DNA of 64,000 nt, taken from the NCBI RefSeq assembly GCF_017349075.1, contig NZ_JAFMOF010000002.1, forward strand, positions 930,001 through 994,000. The letters are read 5' to 3'. This document shows, piece by piece, positions 26,903-36,132 of the stretch. The DNA comes from Streptomyces triculaminicus (GTDB taxonomy: Bacteria; Actinomycetota; Actinomycetes; Streptomycetales; Streptomycetaceae). A program made the translations under genes and the position numbers. The first letter of the stretch is position 1, and every line of letters starts with the position of its first letter. The notes under the pieces were generated by a model. It was not told the origin of the DNA and did no database searches. It worked only from the letters and a program-made list of their open reading frames with translations.

Positions 26903-29062
26903 TCAGCGGCGCACGGTGTCGCCGGGGCCGTAGGGAACGCGGTGGCTGACGCCCTGGGGCACCACAAGCGCGGCCGCGGGGTTCTGCACCCGGGTCGCCT
27001 TGCCGGAGAGAGGGCGGGACGTGGTGGGGCCGTCGGCGGGCAGGACGAGGACGACGGTGTTCTGCCCCGTGTCCGGGGCGGCCCAGCCGGAGCGCAGTCC
27101 GGCGTAGGAGGTGCCGAAGGCGACGCGGCCGGTGCCGCGCACCTGGACGGTGCCCGACGGCAGGGTGGCGCTGACCTCCATGCCGGCGGGGGCGCTGACG
27201 GCGATGGCCGCGCCGACGCGGAAGGCGGTGACCTTGCCGGACTGCACGGCCGCGGTCCAGGCGGCGCGCTTGCGCAGCTCGCCGCCGATGTCGCGCATGC
27301 GCAGGTTGACCAGCGGGGTGTTGTCGGCGAACAGGGTGCGGTAGTCGGTCAGGAGCTTCTCCACCGGCTGGTAGCCGATGCGCTCCTCGGCGAGGTTGGA
27401 CTGGTGGATGAAGTGCGGGCGCGGGTCGTTGGCGAGCACGTGGCTCATGGCGATCCGGCTCTCGAGCGGGACGATGTAGTCGGCGAACCCCGTGGTGCGC
27501 GAGAGGGGTTCGCGCAGGCAGGTCGTGGTGGAGGAGTTCTCACAGACCCCGCTGCCGCCGTCGGCCTTGCGCGTGTAGAGCCAGTTGTACTCGTCGACCT
27601 GCTCGGCGGCCTTGCCGGCGTTGTAGAAGACGTTCATCGGGTAGCGGGGCACGGTCAGCGAGGGCCCGACCTGGCGCTGCTCGTGCTCGCGCGAGGTGTC
27701 GCTGCCCAGCCAGGCCACCTGGGTCTGGGTGAGGGCGGGGGCCAGCTCGGGGTTGTCGTCCGGCTGCTGCGGCAGGGTCCGCAGGCCGGAGTGCTCGCCG
27801 GTGACCAGCTCGTCCTTGTCCAGGGCCAGGCCCTGGCGGGCCGCCCAGCCGCGGTTGTCGTTGATCTGGGCGGTGATGTCCGCCCGGCTGTACCAGCGGA
27901 TCTTGCCCTGGGCGTCGGTGGCGCACTTCCACGGCACGGTGGAGGTGTCCTGGATGCAGCCCATGAACGGGTGGTTGTAGGTGTGGTTGACCCAGCGGAA
28001 GGAGCCCTGGTCGGCGATCAGTTGCTGGGCGAGCGGGTCGGTGCCGGCGTGGGCCTCCTTGTGGGCCTCGCTGCCGCCGCCGTTGAAGGCCAGGTCCAGG
28101 GTCAGGCCGTGGTCCTTCTCCCACTGCTTGGCGTGCTGGGCGTCGGCGGCGGTCATCCGGATCGGGTCGTTCTCGGGGCTGCCGGGCGGGCAGTCGATGT
28201 CACCGGGCGTGCAGTTGAGCACCGAGTCCCAGCGGTCGTCCGAGCCGAAGACGTCGTCGACGTGCAGGGCGAAGTAGTTGCGCGCCGCCCCCAGGTGGAC
28301 GCCCTGGGTGAGCCACTCGACGATGCCGCGCGAGAGCAGCCGGAACTGGCTCTGGTAGTGGTTGTAGACGAAGGTGATCACCAGCTCGCTGCGGCCGTCG
28401 TGGGTGTACTGGCCGACCAGCGAGCCGCGCTGGGAGCCGCCGGGCACCGGCGCGTCGACGTAGCTGGTGTAGGTCGCGCCCTCGGCCTGCTTGTCGAGGG
28501 GCGTGGCGAGGTAGCCGTAGCTCTCGGGCACTCCGTTGTCGTTGTTCTCGAACGGAACGTTTTTCCGCAGGTAGCCGAAGGGGCCCGACGCCCCCGCCGT
28601 GGTCACCTGCGCGCTCTGCCCGTCCAGCGAACCGGCGTAGCCGGTGTTCAGGCCGACGGCCGGGCGGGCATAGGTGTAGGCGTCCACCTGCCGGATGCTG
28701 AATCGTTTCTCGTAGTCCGCCAGCGCCGCCATCTCGGCCGAACCCGCGCCGAAGGGGTTGTCGTTGGGCAGCACCACGCCCTGGAACTTCGCTCTCGGCC
28801 CGCCGCCCACGGTGTCGGCGAGGAACGCCGCGTCGACGCGGGCCCGCCCCGTGTCGCCCAGGTCGAGCCTGGTGTACGGCGTGCCGGCGGTGTCGAGTTC
28901 GTTGCGGATCGCGGCGACGGACGGTCCGCCGTCGTCGACCACGAGGACGCGCAGGTCGATGCGCGCCGTGGGTTCCGCCGCGGCGGCCCCGGCCGCCGGC
29001 AGGGTCACCGCCAGCAGAGCGGCCGCGGCCCATGCCGCGACCAGACGTGTCGTACGCCCCAT
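26903..29062 (-). CDS. Agd3-like exopolysaccharide deacetylase, secreted
   Basis: A 719-residue exported protein. The signal peptide LVAAWAAAALLAVTLPAAG ends near AAAAEP (residue 29). The domain order resembles fungal Agd3 (CE18): an N-terminal flavodoxin-like part (RIDLRVLVVDDGGPSVAAI), then the deacetylase barrel with NYFALHVDDVFGSDD (catalytic and metal Asp) and WVNHTYNHPFMGC (H-x3-H metal motif), then a C-terminal beta domain. Agd3 removes acetyl groups from GalNAc in galactosaminogalactan and makes the polymer cationic and adhesive. It is the first gene of the cluster and has a strong GGGGGGAGAAGG ribosome-binding site. Function by homology only. Confidence 0.82.
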   Translation of the reverse strand: MGRTTRLVAAWAAAALLAVTLPAAGAAAAEPTARIDLRVLVVDDGGPSVAAIRNELDTAGTPYTRLDLGDTGRARVDAAFLADTVGGGPRAKFQGVVLPNDNPFGAGSAEMAALADYEKRFSIRQVDAYTYARPAVGLNTGYAGSLDGQSAQVTTAGASGPFGYLRKNVPFENNDNGVPESYGYLATPLDKQAEGATYTSYVDAPVPGGSQRGSLVGQYTHDGRSELVITFVYNHYQSQFRLLSRGIVEWLTQGVHLGAARNYFALHVDDVFGSDDRWDSVLNCTPGDIDCPPGSPENDPIRMTAADAQHAKQWEKDHGLTLDLAFNGGGSEAHKEAHAGTDPLAQQLIADQGSFRWVNHTYNHPFMGCIQDTSTVPWKCATDAQGKIRWYSRADITAQINDNRGWAARQGLALDKDELVTGEHSGLRTLPQQPDDNPELAPALTQTQVAWLGSDTSREHEQRQVGPSLTVPRYPMNVFYNAGKAAEQVDEYNWLYTRKADGGSGVCENSSTTTCLREPLSRTTGFADYIVPLESRIAMSHVLANDPRPHFIHQSNLAEERIGYQPVEKLLTDYRTLFADNTPLVNLRMRDIGGELRKRAAWTAAVQSGKVTAFRVGAAIAVSAPAGMEVSATLPSGTVQVRGTGRVAFGTSYAGLRSGWAAPDTGQNTVVLVLPADGPTTSRPLSGKATRVQNPAAALVVPQGVSHRVPYGPGDTVRR

Positions 29063-29767
29063 TGCCTTCTCCCCCCAGGACGAACCGCGCGTGAGGCGCG
29101 CCGCCGTCCTCCACGAACGTGCGCGCGGCGTCGCGAAGACGCCCGCGCACATTGAGTGATCCCCATGTCGGCCCCGTGGCGGCCGGGCTCCCCACCCGGT
29201 CGCTACCGTTCCTCCCCTGCCACGGAAACGGACGCCGATTGTCCGGTCCCGAGCCGCACGGCCGGAGCCGTGGTCGCGCGACGATGACGCGGGCTCCGGG
29301 CACGGGCGTGCCACGGCCTCGGGAGACTCGCACCGCCTCCCGACCGCTCAGCCTTATAGTGCGGCATGCCCGAAGGCCGCGCCGTGCTCACCGGGGAGTC
29401 AGGCCATGACCGTTCGTGAAACCCTGGCCGAAACCCGTCGCGCCGCCCCATGGCCGGCGATCCGCCCCGGATCGGCCCCGTGAGCGGTCATCTCTGAGGT
29501 GACCTGTGGCAACTCCTGTATACGACGCCTCGGGAGTCGCATACTCCGAACACCCGTGCACCGCTGGGCGGTACACCCGGCCGCGATGAGATCGGCCTGA
29601 TGACGGCTGTCCGATATGCCGGGGGTGGCCTGCATTCGGCCGAGGTGCCGCACGTTTCGGGTACGCAATCACCCTTCCGGGTTGGGGGTGTCGTGTGTCA
29701 ACGGGATTGCAGGAAGGGGAGGTTGTTACAGCAATGCCGGAGGACGCGGGGGAACGGGGGCGGTCGG
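29063..29767. other. Intergenic region with divergent promoters
   Basis: About 700 bases between the exopolysaccharide cluster (leftward) and a solute-binding-type gene (rightward). Base composition is more even than in the coding parts and short frames here look random. It must hold the promoter of the cluster and that of the rightward gene, but no sigma-factor consensus can be assigned with confidence. Confidence 0.5.
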
Positions 29768-30964
29768 GTGGCTTCGCGCAGGACGGACGGGCTGTGCGTC
29801 GGCGCGGTCGTGGCCCGCACGGGCCGGTCGGCCCGGCCCGGGGAGCCGCTGGACTACGTACTGGACCGGCTGGCCCCCCACCTGGCACGCGGCACCGACG
29901 GCACGGGCCTACGGCCGGTCCGGCTGGCCCGGCGCGACAGCCGCTGCGAGGCCGACGGCGCCCGCCGCGCCGTCGCCGAACTCGTGCGTGACGAGGGCGC
30001 GTCCGTGGTGGTGGCGATGGGCGGCGGCGCGGTGCTGCCCGCCGTCGCCGAGGCCTGCGAGGTGCTGGGCATTCCGTGCGTGTCCACGGTGTTCCCCTGG
30101 CACGCGTACCTCTACGGCGGGGGTGCCGAGCCGCCCGTGCGGCCGCGCCGCTGGACGTATCACTTCGCCTGGGGGTTGGACGACATCGCGACGGTCTTCG
30201 CGGAGATGTGGGAACGCGTGGGTTCCGGCCGGACCGTCGGCGCCCTGTGGAACGACGGCCTCCAGGGGCGGCTGCTACGGCATCCGCGGCACGGCTTCCC
30301 GCCCGTGGCCGCCGCCCGCGGGCACACCCTGGTCGACCCGGGCGGCTACCGCGAGCCGGCCGCCTGCTTCGCCTCCCACATCCGGCGCTTCCAGGAGACC
30401 GGGGTGGAGATCGTCACCAGCGCGGCCACCGTGGAGGACCTGGCGCTCTTCCACCGGCAGGCGGGCGAGGCGGGGCTGCGGCCGCGACTGATCACCTGTT
30501 CGCGCCGGCTGACCTGTCCGCGCGCGAACGCCGCGACCGACGGCCTGCGGGGCACCCGCATCGCCACGCTCGTCTACTGGACGCCCCGCCACCCCTTTCG
30601 CTCCTCCCTCGACGGCACCACGGCGCAGCAACTGGCCCGCGACTACCGGCGCGCCACGGGCAGGCTCTGGCTCCAGCCGCTGGGCCCCGCCCACGCCCTC
30701 CTGGAGGTCGCCGCGCACGCCCTGGCCACCGCGCCCGATCCGACGGACCGCTACGCCGTCGCGGCGGCCGTCGCCCGCATGCGCCTGGACACGATCGCGG
30801 GCCCGCTCGACTTCACCGCCGGCCCCACCCCCAACGTCGCGCTGCTGCCCCTCGCCGGCGGCCAGTGGCGCCGGCGCCACGACCGGGCCCCCGAGCTGGC
30901 GCTGGTCACCACCACCCGGCTGCCGGGCCTCGCACCGGACGCCGACCTCACGGTCGGGCTCTGA
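29768..30964 (+). CDS. Periplasmic-binding-protein-fold protein without signal peptide
   Basis: A 398-residue protein of the type I ligand-binding fold used by branched-chain amino acid receptors (Leu/Ile/Val-binding-like). It has VGAVVARTGRSARPG at the start, VVVAMGGGAVLPAVAEACEVLGIPCVS, and the long second lobe with TGVEIVTSAATVEDLALF. There is no signal peptide or lipobox, so it may be a cytoplasmic sensor, or the true N-terminus is missed. I used the GTG at 29768; the frame extends to 29600 but that part looks non-coding. No permease genes are adjacent. Its partner could be the neighbouring polysaccharide cluster, but this is speculative. Confidence 0.7.
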   Translation: MASRRTDGLCVGAVVARTGRSARPGEPLDYVLDRLAPHLARGTDGTGLRPVRLARRDSRCEADGARRAVAELVRDEGASVVVAMGGGAVLPAVAEACEVLGIPCVSTVFPWHAYLYGGGAEPPVRPRRWTYHFAWGLDDIATVFAEMWERVGSGRTVGALWNDGLQGRLLRHPRHGFPPVAAARGHTLVDPGGYREPAACFASHIRRFQETGVEIVTSAATVEDLALFHRQAGEAGLRPRLITCSRRLTCPRANAATDGLRGTRIATLVYWTPRHPFRSSLDGTTAQQLARDYRRATGRLWLQPLGPAHALLEVAAHALATAPDPTDRYAVAAAVARMRLDTIAGPLDFTAGPTPNVALLPLAGGQWRRRHDRAPELALVTTTRLPGLAPDADLTVGL

Positions 30965-31104
30965 GGGGCGGTCCGGGACGGACGGGCCGAGGGGAGGCGG
31001 GGCCGAGGGGAGGCCGGGGCCCTCTACGCCGCCCGCGGATACCCCGCTACCGTGGCCCCGGGCGGGGCCCCGGCTCCGAACGGCCGAACTCTGGGGGGTT
31101 ACTC

Positions 31105-32610
31105 ATGACCGGCGCCGGTGTGGAGGTGCGCACCGTCCAGGGGGCGGTGCGCGGTGAGTCGCTGGAGGGGCTCGCGGTGTTCCGCGGGATCCCCTACGCG
31201 CGACCTCCGGTGGGAGCCCTGCGGTTCGCCGCGCCCCAGGAGCCCGAGGCGTGGGACGGGGTGCGCGAGGCCGTGCGGTTCGGTCCGCCGCCCCCGCAGT
31301 CCGGGCCGTTCCGGGCGACCGAGGGCAGGGGGGAGACCGACTGGCTCACGCTCAACGTCTGGTCCCCCGACCCCGGCGGCTCCGGGGTGCCGGTGCTGGT
31401 GTGGATCCCGGGCGGCGCCTACGTCTCCGGCCACTCGGGCGACCCCATGTACGAGGCGACGTCGCTCGCCCGGCACAGCGGACTGGTCGTGGTCACGCTC
31501 AACTACCGGGTGGGCGCCGAGGGCTTCGCCGAACTCCCCGGCGCGCCCTCCAACCGCGGTCTGCTCGACCAGGTGGCCGCGCTGCGCTGGGTGCGGGAGA
31601 ACATCGGCCGCTTCGGCGGCGACGCGGACCGCGTCACCGTCTGCGGCCAGTCCGCCGGGGCCGGTTCGATCGCCACGCTGATGGCGGCGCCCGCGGCCGA
31701 GGGGCTGTTCCGCCGGGCCGTCACCCAGTCCGTGCCCGGCCTCTACGCCACCCCCCGCCTCGCGGCCGGCATCACCGGCTCCCTCGCCGCGCGGACCGGC
31801 GCCGAGCCCACCGCCGCCGGGCTCGGCGCGGTCGACCCGTGGCAGCTGGCCGACGCGGTCGGGGCGCTCATGGAGGAGCTGCCCGGCCTGGGGGAGGTGT
31901 GGGGGGACGCGGCCCGCACGGGCATGCCGTTCAGCCCCGTCGTGGACGGCGACCTGGTGCCGGACGTGCCCTGGCGCACCCTGCGGGACGGCCGCGCGAG
32001 CGGGGTGGAGCTGCTGACCGGTCACACCCGGGACGAGTTCCGGCCGTTCCTGCTGCTGCCCGGCCGCCTGGAGAAGGTGACCGAGGAGGAGGCCGGGGCG
32101 GCCCTGCGCGCCCTCGGCCCCGGTCCCGACGGCGAGCACGCCTACCGGGCCGCGTACCCGGACGCGCCGGCCGCCCGGCTCTTCGAGCTCGTCCATTCCG
32201 ACGTGCTCTTCCGGATCCCCTCCGTGCACCTGGCCGACGCGCAGTCCGCCGGCGGCGGCACGGCGTACCTGTACGAACTGTGCTGGCCCGCCCCCGCGCA
32301 GGGCGGTGCGCTGGGCTCCGGCCACGCACTCGACGTGTCCCTGCTCTTCGGCAACTACGCCGGCCCCGCCGCCGGACTGTACTTCCCCGACGGAGCGCCC
32401 ACGGCCGAGGCGCTCGCGGTCGGGGACGCGATCCGCCGCTCGTGGGCGTCGTTCGCCGCGCACGGCGACCCCGGCTGGCCGCCCTACCGGGCCACCGAGG
32501 GCCGGCTCACCCGCCTGTTCGACGCCACGACCGGCACGGCGCCCTACCCGGAGGAGGCGTCCCGGAGGGTGTGGGAGGGCTACGGCGTCGAGCCGTACGA
32601 CCTGCCCTAG
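31105..32610 (+). CDS. Type B carboxylesterase
   Basis: A 501-residue carboxylesterase/lipase family enzyme of the alpha/beta-hydrolase fold. It has FRGIPYARPPVGALRF near the start, the oxyanion segment VWIPGGAYVSG, the nucleophile elbow VCGQSAGAGS (Ser near residue 183), and a late GSGHALDVSLLFGN with the catalytic His. Length is typical. It has no signal peptide. A GGGGGG ribosome-binding site precedes the ATG. It is monocistronic and convergent with the YchJ-like gene, seven bases apart. Confidence 0.92.
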   Translation: MTGAGVEVRTVQGAVRGESLEGLAVFRGIPYARPPVGALRFAAPQEPEAWDGVREAVRFGPPPPQSGPFRATEGRGETDWLTLNVWSPDPGGSGVPVLVWIPGGAYVSGHSGDPMYEATSLARHSGLVVVTLNYRVGAEGFAELPGAPSNRGLLDQVAALRWVRENIGRFGGDADRVTVCGQSAGAGSIATLMAAPAAEGLFRRAVTQSVPGLYATPRLAAGITGSLAARTGAEPTAAGLGAVDPWQLADAVGALMEELPGLGEVWGDAARTGMPFSPVVDGDLVPDVPWRTLRDGRASGVELLTGHTRDEFRPFLLLPGRLEKVTEEEAGAALRALGPGPDGEHAYRAAYPDAPAARLFELVHSDVLFRIPSVHLADAQSAGGGTAYLYELCWPAPAQGGALGSGHALDVSLLFGNYAGPAAGLYFPDGAPTAEALAVGDAIRRSWASFAAHGDPGWPPYRATEGRLTRLFDATTGTAPYPEEASRRVWEGYGVEPYDLP

Positions 32611-32617
32611 CGCTGCC

Positions 32618-33034
32618 CTAGGCGGCCGCGTCCAGGTAGACCCACTCGCCGTCCTCGCGCACGAAGCGGCTGAGCTCGTGCTGGTCCTCGGCGTCGCCGT
32701 CGATGACGCAGTGGGCGCGGAACTCCACCGTGCCCTCGGTGTGGAAGGCGCTGCCGCCGGTCGTGGCGAGGATCTCCAGGCCCGTCCACCGGACGCCGGG
32801 GTCGAGCGCGAGGCGGGGCGGGCGGGTCGTGGAGTGCCACGTGCGCAGCAGATAGGCGGTGTCGCCGGCGGCGAAGGCGCTGTACCGGGAGCGCATCAGG
32901 CGCTCGGCGGTCGGTGCCGTCGCCCGGCCGGCGTGCAGGGCGCCGCAGCACTCCCCGTACGTGGCGTCGAGACCGCAGGGGCAGGGCGAGGCCGCGGTGA
33001 TCGCCGGCTGCCGGCGCGTGCTTCGTGAGGGCAT
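32618..33034 (-). CDS. YchJ-family (UPF0225) SEC-C protein
   Basis: A 138-residue protein. The N-terminal zinc-type motif SPCPCGLDATYGECC matches the SEC-C-like motif of YchJ, followed by LMRSRYSAFAAGDTAYLLRTWH and an NTF2-like beta part (WTGLEILATTGG, GTVEFRAHC). The family is widespread and of unclear function. The ATG at 33034 starts directly before the conserved motif. Confidence 0.88.
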   Translation of the reverse strand: MPSRSTRRQPAITAASPCPCGLDATYGECCGALHAGRATAPTAERLMRSRYSAFAAGDTAYLLRTWHSTTRPPRLALDPGVRWTGLEILATTGGSAFHTEGTVEFRAHCVIDGDAEDQHELSRFVREDGEWVYLDAAA

Positions 33035-33249
33035 CCCCCGATTCTGCCTGGTCCGTCCGGCCGCCCCCGCCACCGGGTACGGCGCCGCCGCGACCGTTTC
33101 GGCCGCACGGCCGCGTCGCCAAGGCCTGCCTGCCGCACATGACGGCCGCCCAGGGGGTGCGACGGGGGCGGCAGTTCTCCTCGTAGGCTCCTTCAGTGGC
33201 GCGTGGGTGCCATGGGATGCGGTGAGACGCGGGAGAGGGGCGGTGCCAG

Positions 33250-33744
33250 GTGGCACACGAAGCGGAGATCGCGACGGCCGAGGAGGCGGCGAACGACGAC
33301 CTCGTGCTGGCGTTCGGGCGGCTGCAGGGGGCCGCTAACCGGCTGGAGTACATCCTGGGCCGGGCCATCGAGCACGAGTGCGGGATCAGCCACCTGATGT
33401 TCGAGGTGCTGCTGATCCTGGGCCGCGCGGGCCACTCCGGGCTGCCCATGCGGGCGATCGCCCAGGAACGGGTCCTCAGCACCGGCGGCGTGACCCGGCT
33501 GGTGGACCGCATGGAGGCCGCGGGCCTGGTCGTCCGGGACGCCGACCCCGGGGACCGCAGGGGCCGGCTGGTGCGCCTGACCCCGACGGGCGAGGAGACG
33601 GTGGTGCGTGCCGCGCGCGTCCACCGGGAGAACATCCGGCGCTTCTTCCTCGAACCGCTGCCCGAGGACCACCGGGAGCGCTTCGCCCAGGACCTGAGGA
33701 CCCTCAGCCACGCCGCCCGCGACGCCCTGCCCCGCCTGCGGTAG
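33250..33744 (+). CDS. MarR-family transcriptional regulator
   Basis: A 164-residue winged-helix regulator. The core includes LMFEVLLILGRAGHSGLPMRA, VLSTGGVTRLVDRMEAAGLV and the wing DPGDRRGRLVRLTPTG. It starts at a GTG with GAGAGGGG upstream. It lies 108 bases before an FUSC-type membrane protein gene on the same strand, so it may control that transporter in response to aromatic compounds, as MarR proteins often do. Confidence 0.9.
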   Translation: MAHEAEIATAEEAANDDLVLAFGRLQGAANRLEYILGRAIEHECGISHLMFEVLLILGRAGHSGLPMRAIAQERVLSTGGVTRLVDRMEAAGLVVRDADPGDRRGRLVRLTPTGEETVVRAARVHRENIRRFFLEPLPEDHRERFAQDLRTLSHAARDALPRLR

Positions 33745-33852
33745 ACGCCGCGACCGGCGGGTTCGCGTACCGTCGGAACCGATGACCACCGGATGGCGCG
33801 GGCGCCGGAGCGGCGGGCCGGCCGCGACCGCCGCCCGCCCCGGGGCCACGCC

Positions 33853-36012
33853 GTGACCACCGCCCTCGGCCGCCGCCTGCGGCAGCCGGACGGCCGCGAG
33901 GCCGTGCGCCGCGCCCTGTGGGTGACCCTCGCCGGATGCACGGGCTTCTACGCCTGCACCTACGGCCTCGACGACGCCGTCATGGGCCTGTACGCCATCT
34001 TCGGCTGCCTGCCGCTGGTGATGTTCACCCGCCTGCCCGGCGGCGTGGCCCAGCGCACCCGCACACTGCTCGCGGCCCTGCCGCCGGCCCTGCTGCTGGT
34101 CACCGCCGGCAGCCTGCTCGCCGTCCGCGACTGGTCCGCCGCCTGCGGGATGCTGGTCGTCGGCTTCGCCGTCTCCTTCGGCTCGGTGGGCGGCCCCCGC
34201 CTCGCCGCCCTCAGCGTCGCCTTCCAGCTCTTCTACGTCCTGCCCTGCTTCCCGCCCTACGCCCCGCAGGACCTGGACTCCCGGCTGGCCGGGCTCACCA
34301 TCGGCTTCCTGCTCACCGTCCTCGTGGACCACCTGCTGCCCGCGCCGCCGCCCGCCGACCCCTACCGCCTGCGCCTCGCCGGGGCGACCGTGGCCGTGGC
34401 CGAGTGCTGCGCCGGAACCGCCGACGGGCCGGAGCGGGCCGGGCCGGACGACGGCCGGGCCGCCGCCGACCTGGCTCTGGACGCCGCCCGCCCCTCCCGC
34501 ATCCCGCCCGAGGAGCGCCCCACCTCGCCCTCGGCACGCGACCGCGCCCTCAACCACACCCGCGCCGCCGTGCGGCACGTGCGCGACCAGCTCGAGCGGC
34601 TGCCCGGCCCCGGCGACGGCCCACGCCTTCGTCACCCGGAGGCCGCCGGGCTGCTGCGGCGCACCGCCGAGGCGCTGCGGCCCGTCGCGGCCGGGCTGTA
34701 CGGCGGTGAACCGCCCCCGCCGGCCGACGGCCTGCACCGGCACCTGGCGTCCTTCGACGCCGTCCGGGTGCGCGAGATGCCCCGCGCCTCCGCCCCCCGG
34801 CTGCGGCAGGACGCCGTCGTCCGGGCGGCCGCCGAGGGCGCCCAGCTGGCCACCACGGCCTCCCGCATCGCGCTCGGCGCCCGCCCGGGCACCGGCTCCG
34901 CGCACCCCGGCGAACCGTTCTGGTACGCCGCCGCGCCCACGCCCCTGCTGTGGTGGTGGCGCCTGCGCGGACACCTGACGCCGCGCTCGGTCCACCTGCA
35001 GAACGCCGTCCGGCTCGCCCTGGCCCTGGCCGCCGCCCGGCTGATCGCCGGCGGGCTCGGCCTGGAGCACGGCTTCTGGGTCCTGCTGGCGACGCTCAGC
35101 CTCATGCGCACCTCCGCCGCCGACACCCGCACCGCCCTGCGCCCGGCCTTCGCCGGGACGGCCGCCGGGGCCGGCGCCGCCGCCCTCCTGCTGCTCGCCG
35201 TCGGCGACGTACCCCCCTTCTACGCGGCAGTGCTGCCCCTGGTCCTCCTCGTGGCGTTCACCGCCGGCCCCCTGCTCGGGCCCGCCTGGATCCAGGCGGC
35301 GTTCACGCTGGTCCTCGTGCTGATGTTCTCCCAGCTGGCCTCCCCGGACTGGCGACTGTCGGCCGTACGGCTGCTCGACGTGCTCATCGGCGGCACGATC
35401 GGCGCGCTGACCGGCCTGCTCGCCTGGCCGCGCGGCGGCCGCGGCGAGCTGCGCCGCACCCTCGCCGACGTCCTCGTCGAGGGCGCGGCCGTCTGCCGCG
35501 CGGTCACCGGCCTGCTGTGCGGCCGGCCCGCCCCCGCCGACCCCCTGCGGCCCGCCCGCCGCGCGGTGCTCCTGGCGGAGGCCTCCTACTGCCAGTACCA
35601 GACGGAACGCATGGGCGAGCGGGGCGTCGACCCGCCCTGGGAGGCCGCCCTCGTGGCCGGCTACCGCATGCTGCGCGGCGGCGAGCTGATGCTCATCCGG
35701 CACCGGGAACGGGCCGGCGGCGAGCCCCTGCCCGAGGACGCGGCCGCCGAACTCACCGCCCTGGCCGAGCGGGTGACGGCGGACTGCCTACGGGCGGCCG
35801 ACGCCCTGCGCCGGAACGACGCCGCCCCGGAACCCACCCCCGACACCGCCCCGGACGCGTACCACGCCGACGACTCCGGCACGCTGCGGTGCGCCGCCCG
35901 GCGGGCGGCGGTCACGGACGCCGAACGGGTGCTGCTGACCGTGGACGCGGAGGCCTGGCTCACCGGCGTGGCGCAGGACGTGGCCCGGCTCCGGACGCCG
36001 GAACCCGTGTAG
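33853..36012 (+). CDS. FUSC-family membrane protein (aromatic acid exporter-like)
   Basis: About 719 residues. Two clusters of roughly five hydrophobic helices each (near residues 20-160 and 390-520) flank a large cytoplasmic part, the architecture of FUSC/aromatic acid exporter proteins. Visible segments include FYACTYGLDDAVMGLYAIFG and FWVLLATLSLMRTSAADTRT, the latter a hallmark of the second FUSC repeat. The start is uncertain: GTG 33853 fits the conserved N-terminus, while ATG 33793 gives a 20-residue longer form. It is likely regulated by the preceding MarR gene. Confidence 0.8.
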   Translation: MTTALGRRLRQPDGREAVRRALWVTLAGCTGFYACTYGLDDAVMGLYAIFGCLPLVMFTRLPGGVAQRTRTLLAALPPALLLVTAGSLLAVRDWSAACGMLVVGFAVSFGSVGGPRLAALSVAFQLFYVLPCFPPYAPQDLDSRLAGLTIGFLLTVLVDHLLPAPPPADPYRLRLAGATVAVAECCAGTADGPERAGPDDGRAAADLALDAARPSRIPPEERPTSPSARDRALNHTRAAVRHVRDQLERLPGPGDGPRLRHPEAAGLLRRTAEALRPVAAGLYGGEPPPPADGLHRHLASFDAVRVREMPRASAPRLRQDAVVRAAAEGAQLATTASRIALGARPGTGSAHPGEPFWYAAAPTPLLWWWRLRGHLTPRSVHLQNAVRLALALAAARLIAGGLGLEHGFWVLLATLSLMRTSAADTRTALRPAFAGTAAGAGAAALLLLAVGDVPPFYAAVLPLVLLVAFTAGPLLGPAWIQAAFTLVLVLMFSQLASPDWRLSAVRLLDVLIGGTIGALTGLLAWPRGGRGELRRTLADVLVEGAAVCRAVTGLLCGRPAPADPLRPARRAVLLAEASYCQYQTERMGERGVDPPWEAALVAGYRMLRGGELMLIRHRERAGGEPLPEDAAAELTALAERVTADCLRAADALRRNDAAPEPTPDTAPDAYHADDSGTLRCAARRAAVTDAERVLLTVDAEAWLTGVAQDVARLRTPEPV

Positions 36013-36132
36013 GGCGTGTCCGACGGGCCGGCCGGCGGGTGCCGGCGGCCGCGCGCGCCGCGTTCGACCCGTGCTGAGGACCGCGCGCCGGGACCCCGGC
36101 AGTGGCGCGGGCGGCCCGTCAGTGGCGGCCCG

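Noticed and set aside
29399..29668. Small minus-strand frame in the 29 kb intergenic region
   Set aside because: No ribosome-binding site, no family resemblance, and codon third positions do not show the GC bias of real genes here.
32607..35703. Minus-strand long frames opposite the MarR and FUSC genes
   Set aside because: Composition is that of antisense shadows (Ala/Gly/Arg-rich); the plus-strand proteins have clear family motifs.
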